DNA from: Ulvibacterium sp.
Lineage (GTDB): Bacteria > Bacteroidota > Bacteroidia > Flavobacteriales > Flavobacteriaceae
Reading direction: 5' to 3'
Assembly (NCBI RefSeq): GCF_028285715.1
Contig: NZ_JANQOO010000017.1
Location: 310,001-374,000, forward strand
Length of the DNA: 64,000 nucleotides
Shown here: one piece after another, positions 9,678 to 18,678 of the stretch
How positions within the stretch are numbered: the stretch's first letter is position 1
How the letters are laid out: every line of letters starts with the position of its first letter
Notes under the pieces: generated by a model
The model's input: only the letters and a program-made list of their open reading frames with translations
Database searches by the model: none
Told to the model about the DNA's origin: nothing
Position numbers and translations under genes: made by a program

Positions 9678-9968
9678 ATGAGCATAATCAATGACATAAA
9701 TAAGGCCTTTGACCATCGTATCCGATTAGGGATTATGAGCATTTTAATGGTAAACGATTATGCCGATTTCAATTTGCTCAAGGATCTATTGGGAGCTACG
9801 GATGGTAATCTGGCCAGCCATGTAAAAGCCCTTGAGAAAGAAGAATATATAAAAGTGGAAAAACAGTTCATTGGCCGAAAACCCAATACCCGGTACTCTG
9901 TTACCAGCGTAGGAAAAAAGGAGTTTAAAAAACACATAGATGCCTTGGAAAAGTTAATCGGGAAGTAA
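9678..9968 (+). CDS. Winged-helix transcriptional regulator
   Basis: A 96-residue single-domain winged helix. The recognition helix is in the GATDGNLASHVKALE region (about 37-52), followed by a wing (EYIKVEKQFIGRKPNTRYSV) and a C-terminal helix. This is the MarR/ArsR-related small regulator type that lacks a ligand domain. It lies between two copies of a 24-base block containing CTTTGAAnTTCAAAG (8940 and 9985), which I infer is its operator. It would then control both its own operon and the downstream one. The ligand or signal is unknown. Confidence 0.8.
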   Translation: MSIINDINKAFDHRIRLGIMSILMVNDYADFNLLKDLLGATDGNLASHVKALEKEEYIKVEKQFIGRKPNTRYSVTSVGKKEFKKHIDALEKLIGK

Positions 9969-9984
9969 TTTTTTTATCATTACA

Positions 9985-10012
9985 CTTTGAAATTCAAAGT
10001 ACTTTATATTTG
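9985..10012 (+). promoter_or_regulatory. Operator palindrome (copy 2) with promoter box
   Basis: CTTTGAAATTCAAAG (9985-9999) followed by TACTTTATA matches the block at 8940-8963 with one mismatch in 24 bases. TATATTTG at 10005-10012 also fits TAnnTTTG, but it is very close to the start codon at 10015. The site precedes the Coq4-like/DUF4153 operon. Confidence 0.5.
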
Positions 10013-10014
10013 AC

Positions 10015-10470
10015 ATGAGAACTATCATTTTGGAAACGCTATATGAATGGGGCAAGGAACCTTATCGGAAATATGTATCCCGAAAAGATTCATGGGATAT
10101 TCCGATATCAGATTTATTAAAATATCCCAAAATTAGTTTAGGTTTTCATCTGGCCACATTCTTGCTAAAATACCATTTTGAGGTACAACCCAAACTGGAA
10201 AATCGAGATGTACTTCATGTGCTCACCAATATTGGAACTTCGGTTCACGAAGAAATTTATATGCAATTTTACCTCTTTGGCAATGGCAAGCGAAATATTG
10301 GCCTTCTCGCAATTCTTCTGTTCGGTATACTAATATTTCCAGATTATCTCAAACACTTTATGGAGGCATTTAAACGGGGCCGCAAGGCCTTTCGATTTTA
10401 TTATCTCGATTTTTCCAAAATGCTCAATCAGCCGATTCGGCATATTCAACATACATTTTTAATCAATTAA
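10015..10470 (+). CDS. Coq4-like protein
   Basis: A 151-residue protein resembling the Coq4 family, whose members help assemble ubiquinone-synthesis complexes and carry a HDxxH(x11)E metal motif. The matching region reads RDVLHVLTN and then EE 11 residues after the His, so the first His is replaced by Arg while Asp, the second His and Glu remain. A hydrophobic segment around 100-120 may be membrane associated. Flavobacteria make menaquinone, so a ubiquinone role is not implied. It starts a four-gene set behind the operator at 9985. The family call is moderate. Confidence 0.55.
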   Translation: MRTIILETLYEWGKEPYRKYVSRKDSWDIPISDLLKYPKISLGFHLATFLLKYHFEVQPKLENRDVLHVLTNIGTSVHEEIYMQFYLFGNGKRNIGLLAILLFGILIFPDYLKHFMEAFKRGRKAFRFYYLDFSKMLNQPIRHIQHTFLIN

Positions 10471-10481
10471 GCAGTTTCACT

Positions 10482-11888
10482 ATGGGTTCACATATTAAAT
10501 CAATCTTAGGCTCTTTAGCGTTCAGTTATTTGTTCTATACCAAAAGTTTTGGACTTAATACTGTACTATTATCCATTGTGGTTTTAGTATTCTTATTCAT
10601 ATGCCGTAAACGACGACCCATACCTTGGCTATATTCCATCCCATACTTGTTTACCGCCATTATGGTATTCATGAACCCGACCGACTTTAAGATATGCCTC
10701 CATTTCATGGCTTTCTTCGTCTTGATAGGAAAATACATCGCCCCTTCAAATTCGTTATATCTAAGTTGGTTTATCGGGGTGGTCAATATGATAATAGCCT
10801 CTCTTGTTAAATTGAATAATCGTATACATCAGCCCAAATCAACAAGGAAGGGACTTTCCAAGAAAAGGAAGGATTATATAAAAGGAAGCATAATTTCCTT
10901 CTTATTACTTATTCTCTTTGCACTATTGTACCAAAAGGCCAATCCTATATTTGAGGGTTTGATTCAGCAAATCGATTTCAATTTTATAAGTATTCCATGG
11001 CTAGTCTTTACCCTGTTGGGGTATATCTTGTTTCTACATATCCTAAATCCTTATAGTCCCCAAGAATTATTGGATTTAGATCTACAACAAGCGAACGAAC
11101 TTAAACATCCGGAAGAGCCGTTCACCATACCTGTACTAGAAAAATTGAAAAGCGAACAAACTCTGGGAAGCATTGTCCTTTCATCGCTCAATCTCCTTTT
11201 AATCCTGTTTTTGGTAACGGATATCATATATTTGTGGCAAGCAGACCCTATTAGTAACTCAGGGTATTCCAAGTCTGTACACCAGGGCGTATACGCACTC
11301 ATGTTCTCCATTGTCTGTGCCATACTGATTATTCTATTTCTTTTCCGGGGACACCTTAACTTTTATAAGGGCAACAAACGACTGAAAAAATTGACCTACC
11401 TCTGGATAGGGCTGAATGTAGTTTTGGTCTCTTTTACATGGTACAAGAACTTTCAATACATTGATGCGCTAGGGTTTACCTACAAACGCATCGGTGTTTT
11501 TGTATACTTATTGCTCACGCTTTCAGGATTGATTACCGTCTATATCAAAGTGGCCCGTCTACGTGGTTTCATATATTTGGTACGCACCAATATTGCCGTT
11601 GTTTTTGGGCTTCTCCTGTTGAGCGCAAGCATCCCCTGGGACCGTGCCATTACTTGGTACAATCTTAAACATATTGCGCATCCCGATATCCCTTATTTAC
11701 TAGATCTTGGGGATACCAATAGTCCGCAGTTATATCACTATGTCCAAACACCGCCTAGGGAAAACACTTTTCACAAGGACACAATTAAGGAAATTGAAAA
11801 AAGGTATTCTCAATTTCGCTCTGATCAGAAAGCACGGACTTGGCAGGAATACACGGCCTTCCATATCCAAAATCTCAGGGAAAAATGA
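10482..11888 (+). CDS. DUF4153-type integral membrane protein
   Basis: A 468-residue polytopic protein with about ten or more hydrophobic segments. The second half carries the DUF4153-like pattern (TDIIYLW, YSKSVHQGVYALMFS, GFTYKRIGVFVYLLLTLSG, IPWDRAITWYN). The C terminus is soluble. It lies 11 bases after the Coq4-like gene and overlaps the next gene by 4 bases (ATGA), so these genes are translationally coupled. The function of DUF4153 proteins is unknown; a regulator often lies nearby, as here. Confidence 0.7.
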   Translation: MGSHIKSILGSLAFSYLFYTKSFGLNTVLLSIVVLVFLFICRKRRPIPWLYSIPYLFTAIMVFMNPTDFKICLHFMAFFVLIGKYIAPSNSLYLSWFIGVVNMIIASLVKLNNRIHQPKSTRKGLSKKRKDYIKGSIISFLLLILFALLYQKANPIFEGLIQQIDFNFISIPWLVFTLLGYILFLHILNPYSPQELLDLDLQQANELKHPEEPFTIPVLEKLKSEQTLGSIVLSSLNLLLILFLVTDIIYLWQADPISNSGYSKSVHQGVYALMFSIVCAILIILFLFRGHLNFYKGNKRLKKLTYLWIGLNVVLVSFTWYKNFQYIDALGFTYKRIGVFVYLLLTLSGLITVYIKVARLRGFIYLVRTNIAVVFGLLLLSASIPWDRAITWYNLKHIAHPDIPYLLDLGDTNSPQLYHYVQTPPRENTFHKDTIKEIEKRYSQFRSDQKARTWQEYTAFHIQNLREK

Positions 11889-12178
11889 TGACATATTTCA
11901 CATGTCCGGTCAATCGTTTCGCTATAAAAATGACATGCTTCAATTTTCTCACAAGCACTTTGTTGATGCTTTTACTGCTATTTGTAAAAGCGGATTTCCT
12001 TTTTGTATGCGCCTTTATCTTTTTAGGTATTTCCGGGGTGGTAAACAGTATTACGGTATTCTGTTTGATTGTGACCCTATTCCTGAACTTTAAGTATGTA
12101 GAGCAGCATGCCCTTGCCTTGGTCGTGGCTTTGCTACATTATCCCATCACTTTTTTATATATCCATTTTGTTCTTTAA
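11885..12178 (+). CDS. Small integral membrane protein
   Basis: A protein of about 97 residues starting at the ATG that overlaps the stop of the DUF4153 gene (ATGATGA). A longer reading to 11840 would run inside that gene and is less likely. It has three hydrophobic segments (about 18-35, 38-64, 76-95) and no soluble domain. It is in operon with the DUF4153 and DUF1361 genes. No function can be assigned. Confidence 0.6.
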   Translation: MMTYFTCPVNRFAIKMTCFNFLTSTLLMLLLLFVKADFLFVCAFIFLGISGVVNSITVFCLIVTLFLNFKYVEQHALALVVALLHYPITFLYIHFVL

Positions 12179-12194
12179 ACCATAAAACAAAACC

Positions 12195-12845
12195 ATGCAG
12201 ATAGTCCTATCGAAAATCAATGCCCAATATATAAACCTTGGACTCTCCACCTGTTTTGGATTGTTGCTTTTGGTCCTTCGAATGAAGCTTACCGATAGCT
12301 TTTTCTATCTTTTTTTGCTATGGAACCTTTTTTTGGCTTCGGTACCCTATTTGATTACTCAGGTTTTGCGTAATACGAAGAAAGTGCTTGAATCCAATCT
12401 TTTAGCGCTTTCCAGTTTTTTGACTTGGCTGCTTTTCCTACCGAATAGCCCCTATATCATAACCGATTTTATACATATACGCCTTGAAGGTTCTAGTCCA
12501 TTATGGCTAGACCTTATCCTAGTCTTTGTGTTTGCCATCAACGGGCTGCTATTAGGATTACTGTCTTTATTGGATATGTTTGCCTTATTGAAAGATAGAT
12601 TTGATAGGCGATGCGCTCATAGCCTCGTTTTCGTGAGTTGCATACTCAGTGGCTATGGTATTTATTTGGGCAGGTTTCTTCGTTTCAATTCTTGGGACAT
12701 TCTAACAAAGCCTATCATTTTGACAACCAAAATCTTCCAAAGCCTTGTCGAAATCGAAGTATGGGGAATAACCATGGCCTTCGGCGGATTATTATGGATT
12801 TTGTTTCGATTTCTACAAGCAATGACAAGACAATGCAAGAACTAA
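12195..12845 (+). CDS. DUF1361 membrane protein
   Basis: A 216-residue protein with about seven membrane segments and the DUF1361 hallmark WLLFLPNSPYIITDFIH near residues 76-95. The PNxPY motif sits at a membrane boundary. A second motif, GRFLRFNSWDI, lies near 158-170. It is the last gene of the set behind the operator at 9985. No activity is known for the family. Confidence 0.8.
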   Translation: MQIVLSKINAQYINLGLSTCFGLLLLVLRMKLTDSFFYLFLLWNLFLASVPYLITQVLRNTKKVLESNLLALSSFLTWLLFLPNSPYIITDFIHIRLEGSSPLWLDLILVFVFAINGLLLGLLSLLDMFALLKDRFDRRCAHSLVFVSCILSGYGIYLGRFLRFNSWDILTKPIILTTKIFQSLVEIEVWGITMAFGGLLWILFRFLQAMTRQCKN

Positions 12846-13211
12846 ATCAATCCCGGTTTTCACTTTATTCCATATCGGTGCGCTTCCACTTTGAATATTC
12901 TAAAAAGACGCAATTGCTTGCCTTTGGTAAAACCTATTTTCGCTACTACTTAAGGTTCATCTCCCCTGCCCCTGTCAACTCTTCATTGTTTATTGTTCAT
13001 TGTCCATTGCAAACCACTTACTCCTTACCTTTCATTTTTTACAGTTTACTACCAACTACCAACTGTTCGTTGTTTACTCCCTCCCATCCAAATGGTCCTG
13101 TAGAAAGGCTTAACGTTCCGTTAGTTTTCCGTTTTGGGTTATTTAAATACGTTCAAGAATACCATATTCATCATTTTTAAAGAAGCCGAGACTACAAAGG
13201 CCAATCGAATA
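12846..13211. other. Intergenic, no gene seen
   Basis: This stretch separates a plus-strand operon from the stop of a minus-strand gene. It contains low-complexity runs such as repeated TTCATTGTTTATTGTTCATTG, typical of flavobacterial spacers. A reading frame crosses it but begins inside the DUF1361 gene in another frame and has no family character. Confidence 0.5.
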
Positions 13212-14090
13212 CTATACATTTTTCTTTTTCGCTTCCACAAGAAGTGCATGTAATACTTCGGTAGACAGCCCATGTAACGTTAGGCGGAATGCAGCACCAT
13301 AGGTCGGTAAGGGTATCATAGGGTGCTTATTATTAAGACCTACTAGCTTTTCAGGACAGTCCATTATCGTAGTAGCATAAATACCGATTACCTCATCCAA
13401 TTGTAGCGAATTGCTAGCCCTCCAAAAATCATTATCTGTAAGAAAAAATTGGTAAACAGGAGTGAAAATTTCAATAGCAGTGGATAAGTCCAAAAAATTT
13501 GACCATTTATCCCTAAAAGTCTCAAAAGGAATCTCACCAATCGTTATAGCCGCGAAATTAGGTCTGTCCACTTTTTCTACTTTCAACCCTTTTCCAGCAA
13601 TAGCGCCATTGAGATTGATTATAAAGTTGTATAAGTTCAAATCATGATCCAAGAACAAATTATCATTAACATTATTGACGGATAAGGGTTTTAACGGATT
13701 CATTGGTATTTCTTCGCTGCCCTTTACGTTGTCCTTTATAAACTTCAATATTTCAGATCCCAAATAGAAGTGACGCAAAATCAAAAAGTTAGCCTCAGGG
13801 CTGACTAAATATTTCATCCCCATATATAAAGATCGATGCAATGTTCTAGGAGCATTGATAAGGTTAGGCGAAATTGCTTTGAACAATTGCATTAGGACAA
13901 TAAAAAATCTGGCAATCACCCGGACAAAGGGTAACAGGTATTGTCTTGATTTTCTTCCGGAATCATATAGAAAAGCAGCTTTTGCATCGGCACTGAAAGG
14001 AATGCTCTTATCCAAAAATAAAGCATGCCAGTGACTGGGATCCTTCGGATTGTTTTCCAAATTTTCAAAATATTCACTTTTGTGTAGCAT
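13212..14090 (-). CDS. Unknown protein, partner of ketosynthase/di-iron fusion
   Basis: A 292-residue protein without a signal peptide. The N-terminal part (HWHALFLDKSIPF, residues about 21-33) is rich in His, Trp and Asp, and a hydrophobic helix (about 57-73) may associate with membrane. The middle (NLYNFIINLNGAI) looks helical. I do not recognise the family. It lies 11 bases after the ketosynthase fusion gene and is last in a three-gene operon with it and a membrane hydroxylase, so it probably acts in the same lipid or secondary-metabolite pathway. Confidence 0.6.
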   Translation of the reverse strand: MLHKSEYFENLENNPKDPSHWHALFLDKSIPFSADAKAAFLYDSGRKSRQYLLPFVRVIARFFIVLMQLFKAISPNLINAPRTLHRSLYMGMKYLVSPEANFLILRHFYLGSEILKFIKDNVKGSEEIPMNPLKPLSVNNVNDNLFLDHDLNLYNFIINLNGAIAGKGLKVEKVDRPNFAAITIGEIPFETFRDKWSNFLDLSTAIEIFTPVYQFFLTDNDFWRASNSLQLDEVIGIYATTIMDCPEKLVGLNNKHPMIPLPTYGAAFRLTLHGLSTEVLHALLVEAKKKNV

Positions 14091-14101
14091 AACTCAGTAT
14101 T

Positions 14102-15982
14102 TCAATAATTCCCAATTTCGACCAATTGCATGCGATACAATTTAGCAACTACCTTCGCTGTCTTCAAAATTTTTTTCGCCAAATCTTCGGTCAGCGCATC
14201 CGAGTTAATCGCATTCTCAAACCTTTCAAAATGGTTCTCGTTGCTATCGCTGATTTCGTGATATGTAAAAAAGGACACTTGATCATTGTTTAAATTTAAT
14301 AATTGCTGTACTGCCCGCCCCCATTTGCCGGCTATTCTGTTTCCAAGGCCCTCAATAATGAACATTGCCCCGAGCAAATTAAATGGATTTGGATTGCTCG
14401 CCGTGTGGAACATGAAAGCGCTAAGGGCCTCACTTCCTAAGTTTTTTTCACCTTTGTATAAGTCCTCTTTGTCTCCCCCGCAATTGATGTAATTCTTTTC
14501 CAGCATTTGATAATCACGATGTTCATCTCTTGAATGGGAGATAAAAGAAGATCGTACATCAAAATATTCCATACTAATATTGGATGCGGCCCTTGCAATC
14601 CATTGTGACCCATCAACTACTTGTTGCCTAAGATTCAATAACAAAAGTCGATATTCTTCCAAAGTAATCGTGCCATTATATATTTTTTTGATGATAGGCA
14701 CATTTCGAAGATCATTTTCAAAGTCGACCCATACCGAGGTGAGACCGCGAACCAACCGCTCCTGTATGGGCTTGCCTTTGGTGGAAATCGAAGGAGCCAA
14801 AATCTTATCTTCCTCGGTCAATGGTAATATCTTCTTTTTATGGGTAGGTCCTAAGACGGTCAACATCATGAACGATGTAATGAATCGTCCACTCTCGGGG
14901 ACCATACAAAGAATTTTTTGGCCATCCTTTAGACTATGGTGATACAAAAGCTCCTCAAGCATTATGAAAATGGATGCAGACCCGGTATTTCCTTTGGAGT
15001 GTAAATTTGTGAACCATTTTTTTTCGGGAATAGTGACACCACCTTTTTTCAATAGATCAATAACAGGTTGTTTAAAATATTCAGAGGAATAATGACACAA
15101 CAACCAATCAAGTCTTTTAGGATCTACTTTACCCTCCTCAACAAGTTGGAAAAAATGTTGAACACCCAAGCTCACTATGTTGTTCACCAAACGTATGTCT
15201 TGCTTTAGATTAATGGCTCCCGCCTTATCCGCAGCACTGAAACTATCATAATCGATCCATGATTTTCCTTGTTCGCCAATATCGGTCTTATTCATTCCCG
15301 TGTACATACAGGGTTCAAATAATGTTGCATGGGATTTCAATTCGATCCACTCGATTTTTAAATTGAAAGTATCCTTATTTGGGCGATTCCTTAACAAGAA
15401 AGCTCCCGCCCCATCGGACAGCATCCATCTTAAAAAATCGGTTTCCAATGGAGGAGAGCCGTTGTCCATTATCGATTTTTGATTTTCGAAACGTTTTGCC
15501 TTGAACATTCTGCTTGGGAGTTCACCAGCACAGGCAATTGCATTGTCGACCTCACCTGAACCCACATGCATAAATCCATTTTTTATGGCCATCATACCCG
15601 CAGCACATACACTTTGGTGGCTGGCTATACCACAAATAGGAAGTTCCGATGCTCCGTGCACCATACTCGCAAAACCGGGAACAGGAAGGTCTGCCTGCGT
15701 GGTGCCGGCACTCAGAAACTGAATATCTTTTTTGTCCATACCGTTCTTTTGCAAACAATCATCAATGGCCTTGGCGGTCATTCCTGCAACCGATTGAGTG
15801 GTGTTCTGATTCTTGTCCAGCGCATAGTATCGGTTTTTGATACCGTTTTGTGCCAACATTCGGCTTTTACTTCGAGAAGGTTTCCCGGAGATGAACCCCA
15901 AATAGTCTTCCATCTCATCATTCCCAATAGGGTGGCCGGGCAAAAATTTTCCTATGGCACTTATGTAAACAGGTCTGCTCAT
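14102..15982 (-). CDS. Ketoacyl-ACP synthase III fused to haem-oxygenase-like di-iron domain
   Basis: A 626-residue two-domain protein. Residues 1-375 are a FabH/OleA-type thiolase with the catalytic triad visible: Cys in SVCAAG (about 126), His in LCHYSS (about 297) and Asn in GNTGSAS (about 331). Residues about 395-626 are all-helical and carry spaced acidic and His residues (DEHRDY, FIIEGLGNR, YHEISDSNENHFERF). These resemble the haem-oxygenase-like di-iron oxidase/TenA-like superfamily. FabH-like enzymes condense acyl chains, and HDO-type domains oxidise or decarboxylate substrates. I infer a fused condensation-oxidation enzyme. It overlaps the upstream hydroxylase gene by 4 bases. The product is unknown. 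Confidence 0.7.
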   Translation of the reverse strand: MSRPVYISAIGKFLPGHPIGNDEMEDYLGFISGKPSRSKSRMLAQNGIKNRYYALDKNQNTTQSVAGMTAKAIDDCLQKNGMDKKDIQFLSAGTTQADLPVPGFASMVHGASELPICGIASHQSVCAAGMMAIKNGFMHVGSGEVDNAIACAGELPSRMFKAKRFENQKSIMDNGSPPLETDFLRWMLSDGAGAFLLRNRPNKDTFNLKIEWIELKSHATLFEPCMYTGMNKTDIGEQGKSWIDYDSFSAADKAGAINLKQDIRLVNNIVSLGVQHFFQLVEEGKVDPKRLDWLLCHYSSEYFKQPVIDLLKKGGVTIPEKKWFTNLHSKGNTGSASIFIMLEELLYHHSLKDGQKILCMVPESGRFITSFMMLTVLGPTHKKKILPLTEEDKILAPSISTKGKPIQERLVRGLTSVWVDFENDLRNVPIIKKIYNGTITLEEYRLLLLNLRQQVVDGSQWIARAASNISMEYFDVRSSFISHSRDEHRDYQMLEKNYINCGGDKEDLYKGEKNLGSEALSAFMFHTASNPNPFNLLGAMFIIEGLGNRIAGKWGRAVQQLLNLNNDQVSFFTYHEISDSNENHFERFENAINSDALTEDLAKKILKTAKVVAKLYRMQLVEIGNY

Positions 15983-16710
15983 TTCATATTATTTTTTGGT
16001 GTTACCGTATTGAAAATCATATCAAGGTAAGGGAGCATAAAACCGAAATTACCTTCGCTCCATTTGTGGTGCATTGTATGTCTAAAGGTAAATCTGCCTA
16101 GATAATTAGGACTCTTTATAGTCTCTACCTCATGGTTGCAATGACCTAAAAAATTTAATAATATACTGATAATCGGTAAGCTCAGAACCGATAATATATG
16201 AAAGGGATACACCAGGATGGGCACAAAAATTACAGCACCCAAAAGAAAAGCCTCAAACCAATGAAAACTATATACCGAATACAATGTAGGTTCTCTAGAC
16301 ACATGGTGCATATAATGCACTTTTATGAATAGCCATTTTTGGTGCAACAACCTGTGGCTAACATAAAAATAGATTTCATTCCAAAGGAATAAAACAGGTA
16401 TCTCCCAAAGACAATTCCAAATACTGTTATGTCCAAATTGAACATATCCGTTTTCATAAAGTAGCTGCAATGGAATAGCCTGCAAAGCAAAAACTAATAT
16501 GCTAATCATTGAATTTTTGACCTCCATCTTTTCTTGCTTGGGTTTTCTATAATCAAGAATGGGCCGGATGGCCTTCTTTTTTTTCAACAGCGCTAATACA
16601 GGTCGTATGAAAACTATTCCTCCAAAGTATAGTCCCATAAAAAATATGAAAACGAAAGTGAAGGTTAGCCACCACGCAGAGAAAATGTAAGCTATGGTTG
16701 AATCTATCAT
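15979..16710 (-). CDS. Sterol desaturase / fatty-acid hydroxylase family protein
   Basis: A 243-residue membrane protein with the three histidine clusters of the membrane di-iron family: SHRLLH (about 118-123), HYMHH (about 132-136) and HTMHH (about 210-214). A further GHCNHE lies near 188-193. Four or so hydrophobic segments surround them. Enzymes of this family hydroxylate or desaturate lipids in the membrane using O2. It is the first gene of the operon that continues with the ketosynthase/di-iron fusion, with a 4-base overlap. It therefore probably modifies the same lipid. Confidence 0.85.
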   Translation of the reverse strand: MIDSTIAYIFSAWWLTFTFVFIFFMGLYFGGIVFIRPVLALLKKKKAIRPILDYRKPKQEKMEVKNSMISILVFALQAIPLQLLYENGYVQFGHNSIWNCLWEIPVLFLWNEIYFYVSHRLLHQKWLFIKVHYMHHVSREPTLYSVYSFHWFEAFLLGAVIFVPILVYPFHILSVLSLPIISILLNFLGHCNHEVETIKSPNYLGRFTFRHTMHHKWSEGNFGFMLPYLDMIFNTVTPKNNMK

Positions 16711-16772
16711 ACGACTGGATAAATATTTCTTAGACCGTTATTCAGATTGACATCCATCCAACTTTCCCAAAA

Positions 16773-17981
16773 CTATTTGCAAGCTATATAATCATTTAAA
16801 TAGGAGTATAGTTCTGTGAGTTTACCATTTTGGGTCATTCTGGCGCGTTGTAGGACGCCCTCCACATCTCCATTAAAAAAGGCAGGAATCACCTCTTTTA
16901 CAAAGGCATCGCCAAAGCCGTTACTGGCATCCCTAGGCAGTTCCGCCGGTAGGTTGTCCACAGCCATAACTGCAATGGCATTGGGGTTAGTATACTCGGT
17001 TTCCGATTCGGATTGGGGGTCATAGCCATAAATGGGATCCGCTATGGTAGAGGCCCGTAGCGTAGTGGCCACGGGTCCATCGATATCACAACTGATATCC
17101 CCGACGACCTTGATCTTAAAATCCGGATGTTTTACATCCTTCCGGGTATAGAGATAGGGGGCACCGTCCCCATAAAAATGCCCCGCTATGTACAAATCGC
17201 TCACCTTGGCGAACCGCATAAAAGTGGATTCATACGCTTCCGGATTTTGGAAGAAGTCTTGCTGCCCGAGATTCCTTCCATCCCTCCTTTGGTTATAGTC
17301 CAACACATCGATCTGGCAATAGACCGCCTCGTCGAAATCCTGATTCAGGTATTCCGTTACGTTTACTTGCCGTAACTGCATCCCGTCCAACATTTCCTTG
17401 GCACCGTTCCCTACTCTACCTTTTCCAGTCAAGAGGATTTTAATGTTTGGGAGGGCCATTTTTTTTAGCTCCGCAATCAAGGCTAATTGGTCCACCAAGG
17501 TTTCAGCCTTGGGCAATTGGTATGTACCGGATTTAAGCCCATAGGCCCTTAGTCCATTATAGGCTCCTACAATCCCCGCATACCGGCCAAACGCAACCAG
17601 GCGTATTCCCTTGGAATTCGTGATGACCTCATGGTCGTACAGTTCAATATTCTTTTCCAGAATAGCTTGGAGCAATTTCCTATTGTACGGCTGTTTTTTG
17701 ATGGTATGGGAAAAGAAGAAGTATTTTTTGTTGGGAATCAAGGCTTCGATGGGCACTTCCTTTACCCCGAGTAGTACATCGCACTCTTCCATTTTCGGGG
17801 CGACTTCAATACCGACCTCTTGGTACTCCCTATCGGTAAAAACGCGAATAGGCGAAGGTTCCACGATCAGTTGTGCGTTGGTATGGGCGGACTGGACTTT
17901 TTGACAGGCCTTTGGGGGCAATACCACCCGCCGATCCGGAGGGTTTTTCCGTTCTCTGATGATTCCAAACTTAAGGTTCAC
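16773..17981 (-). CDS. Saccharopine/alanine dehydrogenase-like NAD(P)-dependent oxidoreductase
   Basis: A 402-residue protein of the AlaDH/PNT-saccharopine dehydrogenase fold. The N terminus (FGIIRERKNPPDRRVVLPP) matches the substrate-binding start of lysine-forming saccharopine dehydrogenases. A nucleotide-binding glycine loop lies at ILLTGKGRVGNGA (about 181-193). VVGDISCDIDGPV (about 294-306) is typical of the family. It would be a cytosolic NAD(P)-linked enzyme of amino-acid metabolism; lysine degradation is possible. It stands alone between the lipid operon and ssrA. Confidence 0.8.
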   Translation of the reverse strand: MNLKFGIIRERKNPPDRRVVLPPKACQKVQSAHTNAQLIVEPSPIRVFTDREYQEVGIEVAPKMEECDVLLGVKEVPIEALIPNKKYFFFSHTIKKQPYNRKLLQAILEKNIELYDHEVITNSKGIRLVAFGRYAGIVGAYNGLRAYGLKSGTYQLPKAETLVDQLALIAELKKMALPNIKILLTGKGRVGNGAKEMLDGMQLRQVNVTEYLNQDFDEAVYCQIDVLDYNQRRDGRNLGQQDFFQNPEAYESTFMRFAKVSDLYIAGHFYGDGAPYLYTRKDVKHPDFKIKVVGDISCDIDGPVATTLRASTIADPIYGYDPQSESETEYTNPNAIAVMAVDNLPAELPRDASNGFGDAFVKEVIPAFFNGDVEGVLQRARMTQNGKLTELYSYLNDYIACK

Positions 17982-18000
17982 TTTGGTACAAATTTTGTCC

Positions 18001-18222
18001 TAAAATACACGGAATAATAGCGATAGCAAAGTTTTTATTAGCTTTGCTGCCCCGCCCGCCGAAATGAAAATGAAGGCGGGCCGCGTTAGGGATAGAGCCC
18101 GGTACCCCGCCCACGACAGGGGGCGTGTACCCGCGATAGCCCGACCTGCCTTGGGGCAGGGAACGCCAACCAATTTGTTCTTTGAAAAAACAATGGGAAG
18201 AATAGCTTGCCTATCCCATTAA
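18001..18222. other. G+C-rich, hairpin-rich region upstream of ssrA
   Basis: This is the divergent promoter region between the dehydrogenase gene and ssrA. It contains AGCAAAG (18025-18031) with CTTTGCT (18042-18048), and GCCCGCC (18054-18060) with GGCGGGC (18075-18081), plus further C/G-rich runs to about 18165. A TTTG near 18174 and TAGCTTG near 18203 could be the ssrA promoter. Its base composition differs clearly from the neighbourhood. No protein is supported. Confidence 0.4.
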
Positions 18223-18618
18223 GGGGCCGACCGGTTTTGACAGCGAGACCAATGGCGATGTAAGCATGCCGAGCGCTGGGATACAGCTCGTAAATCTCAT
18301 ATTTCACACTTTTAAATGGCGAATCTAATTACGCTCTTGCCGCTTAATCTGAATTACAGTAGGATTTAGCCTCGTCTCCGCAAGGCGGAGAAGCGAGATG
18401 TCCCAGAATAGCCCTTGTTGATGGCGATTCGTTCCGGGGCACCATAAAAGTCAACATAAGGAGGGTGTAGCTTCGGCACCGTCTCTAAAATCCAAAGAAG
18501 CTAAGTGTACATTGGGCGGTTTCTGGTCAGGTGTACATCGAAAACCAATCAGATACTAAGCATGTAGAAAGCATGGTTATTTCTTGTTTGGACGAGGGTT
18601 CGAATCCCTCCGGCTCCA
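18223..18618 (+). ncRNA. ssrA: Transfer-messenger RNA (tmRNA)
   Basis: The 5' end GGGGCCG pairs with CGGCTCC at the 3' end to make the tRNA-like acceptor stem. GGTTCGAATCC near the 3' end is the T-arm. The mRNA-like part carries the tag reading frame at 18318-18347: GGC GAA TCT AAT TAC GCT CTT GCC GCT TAA, giving GESNYALAA. tmRNA rescues stalled ribosomes and marks the incomplete protein for proteolysis. The CCA end is not encoded. The 3' end is the integration target of the island that follows. Confidence 0.95.
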
Positions 18619-18620
18619 CT
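18605..18620 (+). other. Left attachment site (attL core)
   Basis: TCCCTCCGGCTCCACT at the tmRNA 3' end is repeated perfectly at 45767-45782. Upstream bases GGTTC are also shared. The integrase gene lies immediately inside. This is the classic layout of an element inserted in ssrA that leaves the RNA intact. Confidence 0.9.
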
Positions 18621-18645
18621 GAAATGATTTAATTTCAAACTATTA

Positions 18646-18678
18646 AACCTGTAAATTACTGATTTACAGGTTTTTTAT
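18646..18678 (+). terminator. Terminator downstream of ssrA, inside island end
   Basis: AACCTGTAAAT (18646-18656) and ATTTACAGGTT (18662-18672) form a perfect 11-bp stem with a 5-base loop, followed by TTTT. It lies inside the island and probably replaces the original ssrA terminator, which now seems to sit beyond the right end at 45788. Confidence 0.85.

Noticed and set aside
12638-13180. 180-codon plus-strand frame
   Set aside because: It begins inside the DUF1361 gene in another frame and continues into low-complexity spacer.
18086-18307. 73-codon frame across the ssrA 5' end
   Set aside because: It runs antisense through the tmRNA and the G+C-rich hairpins, and has no protein character.
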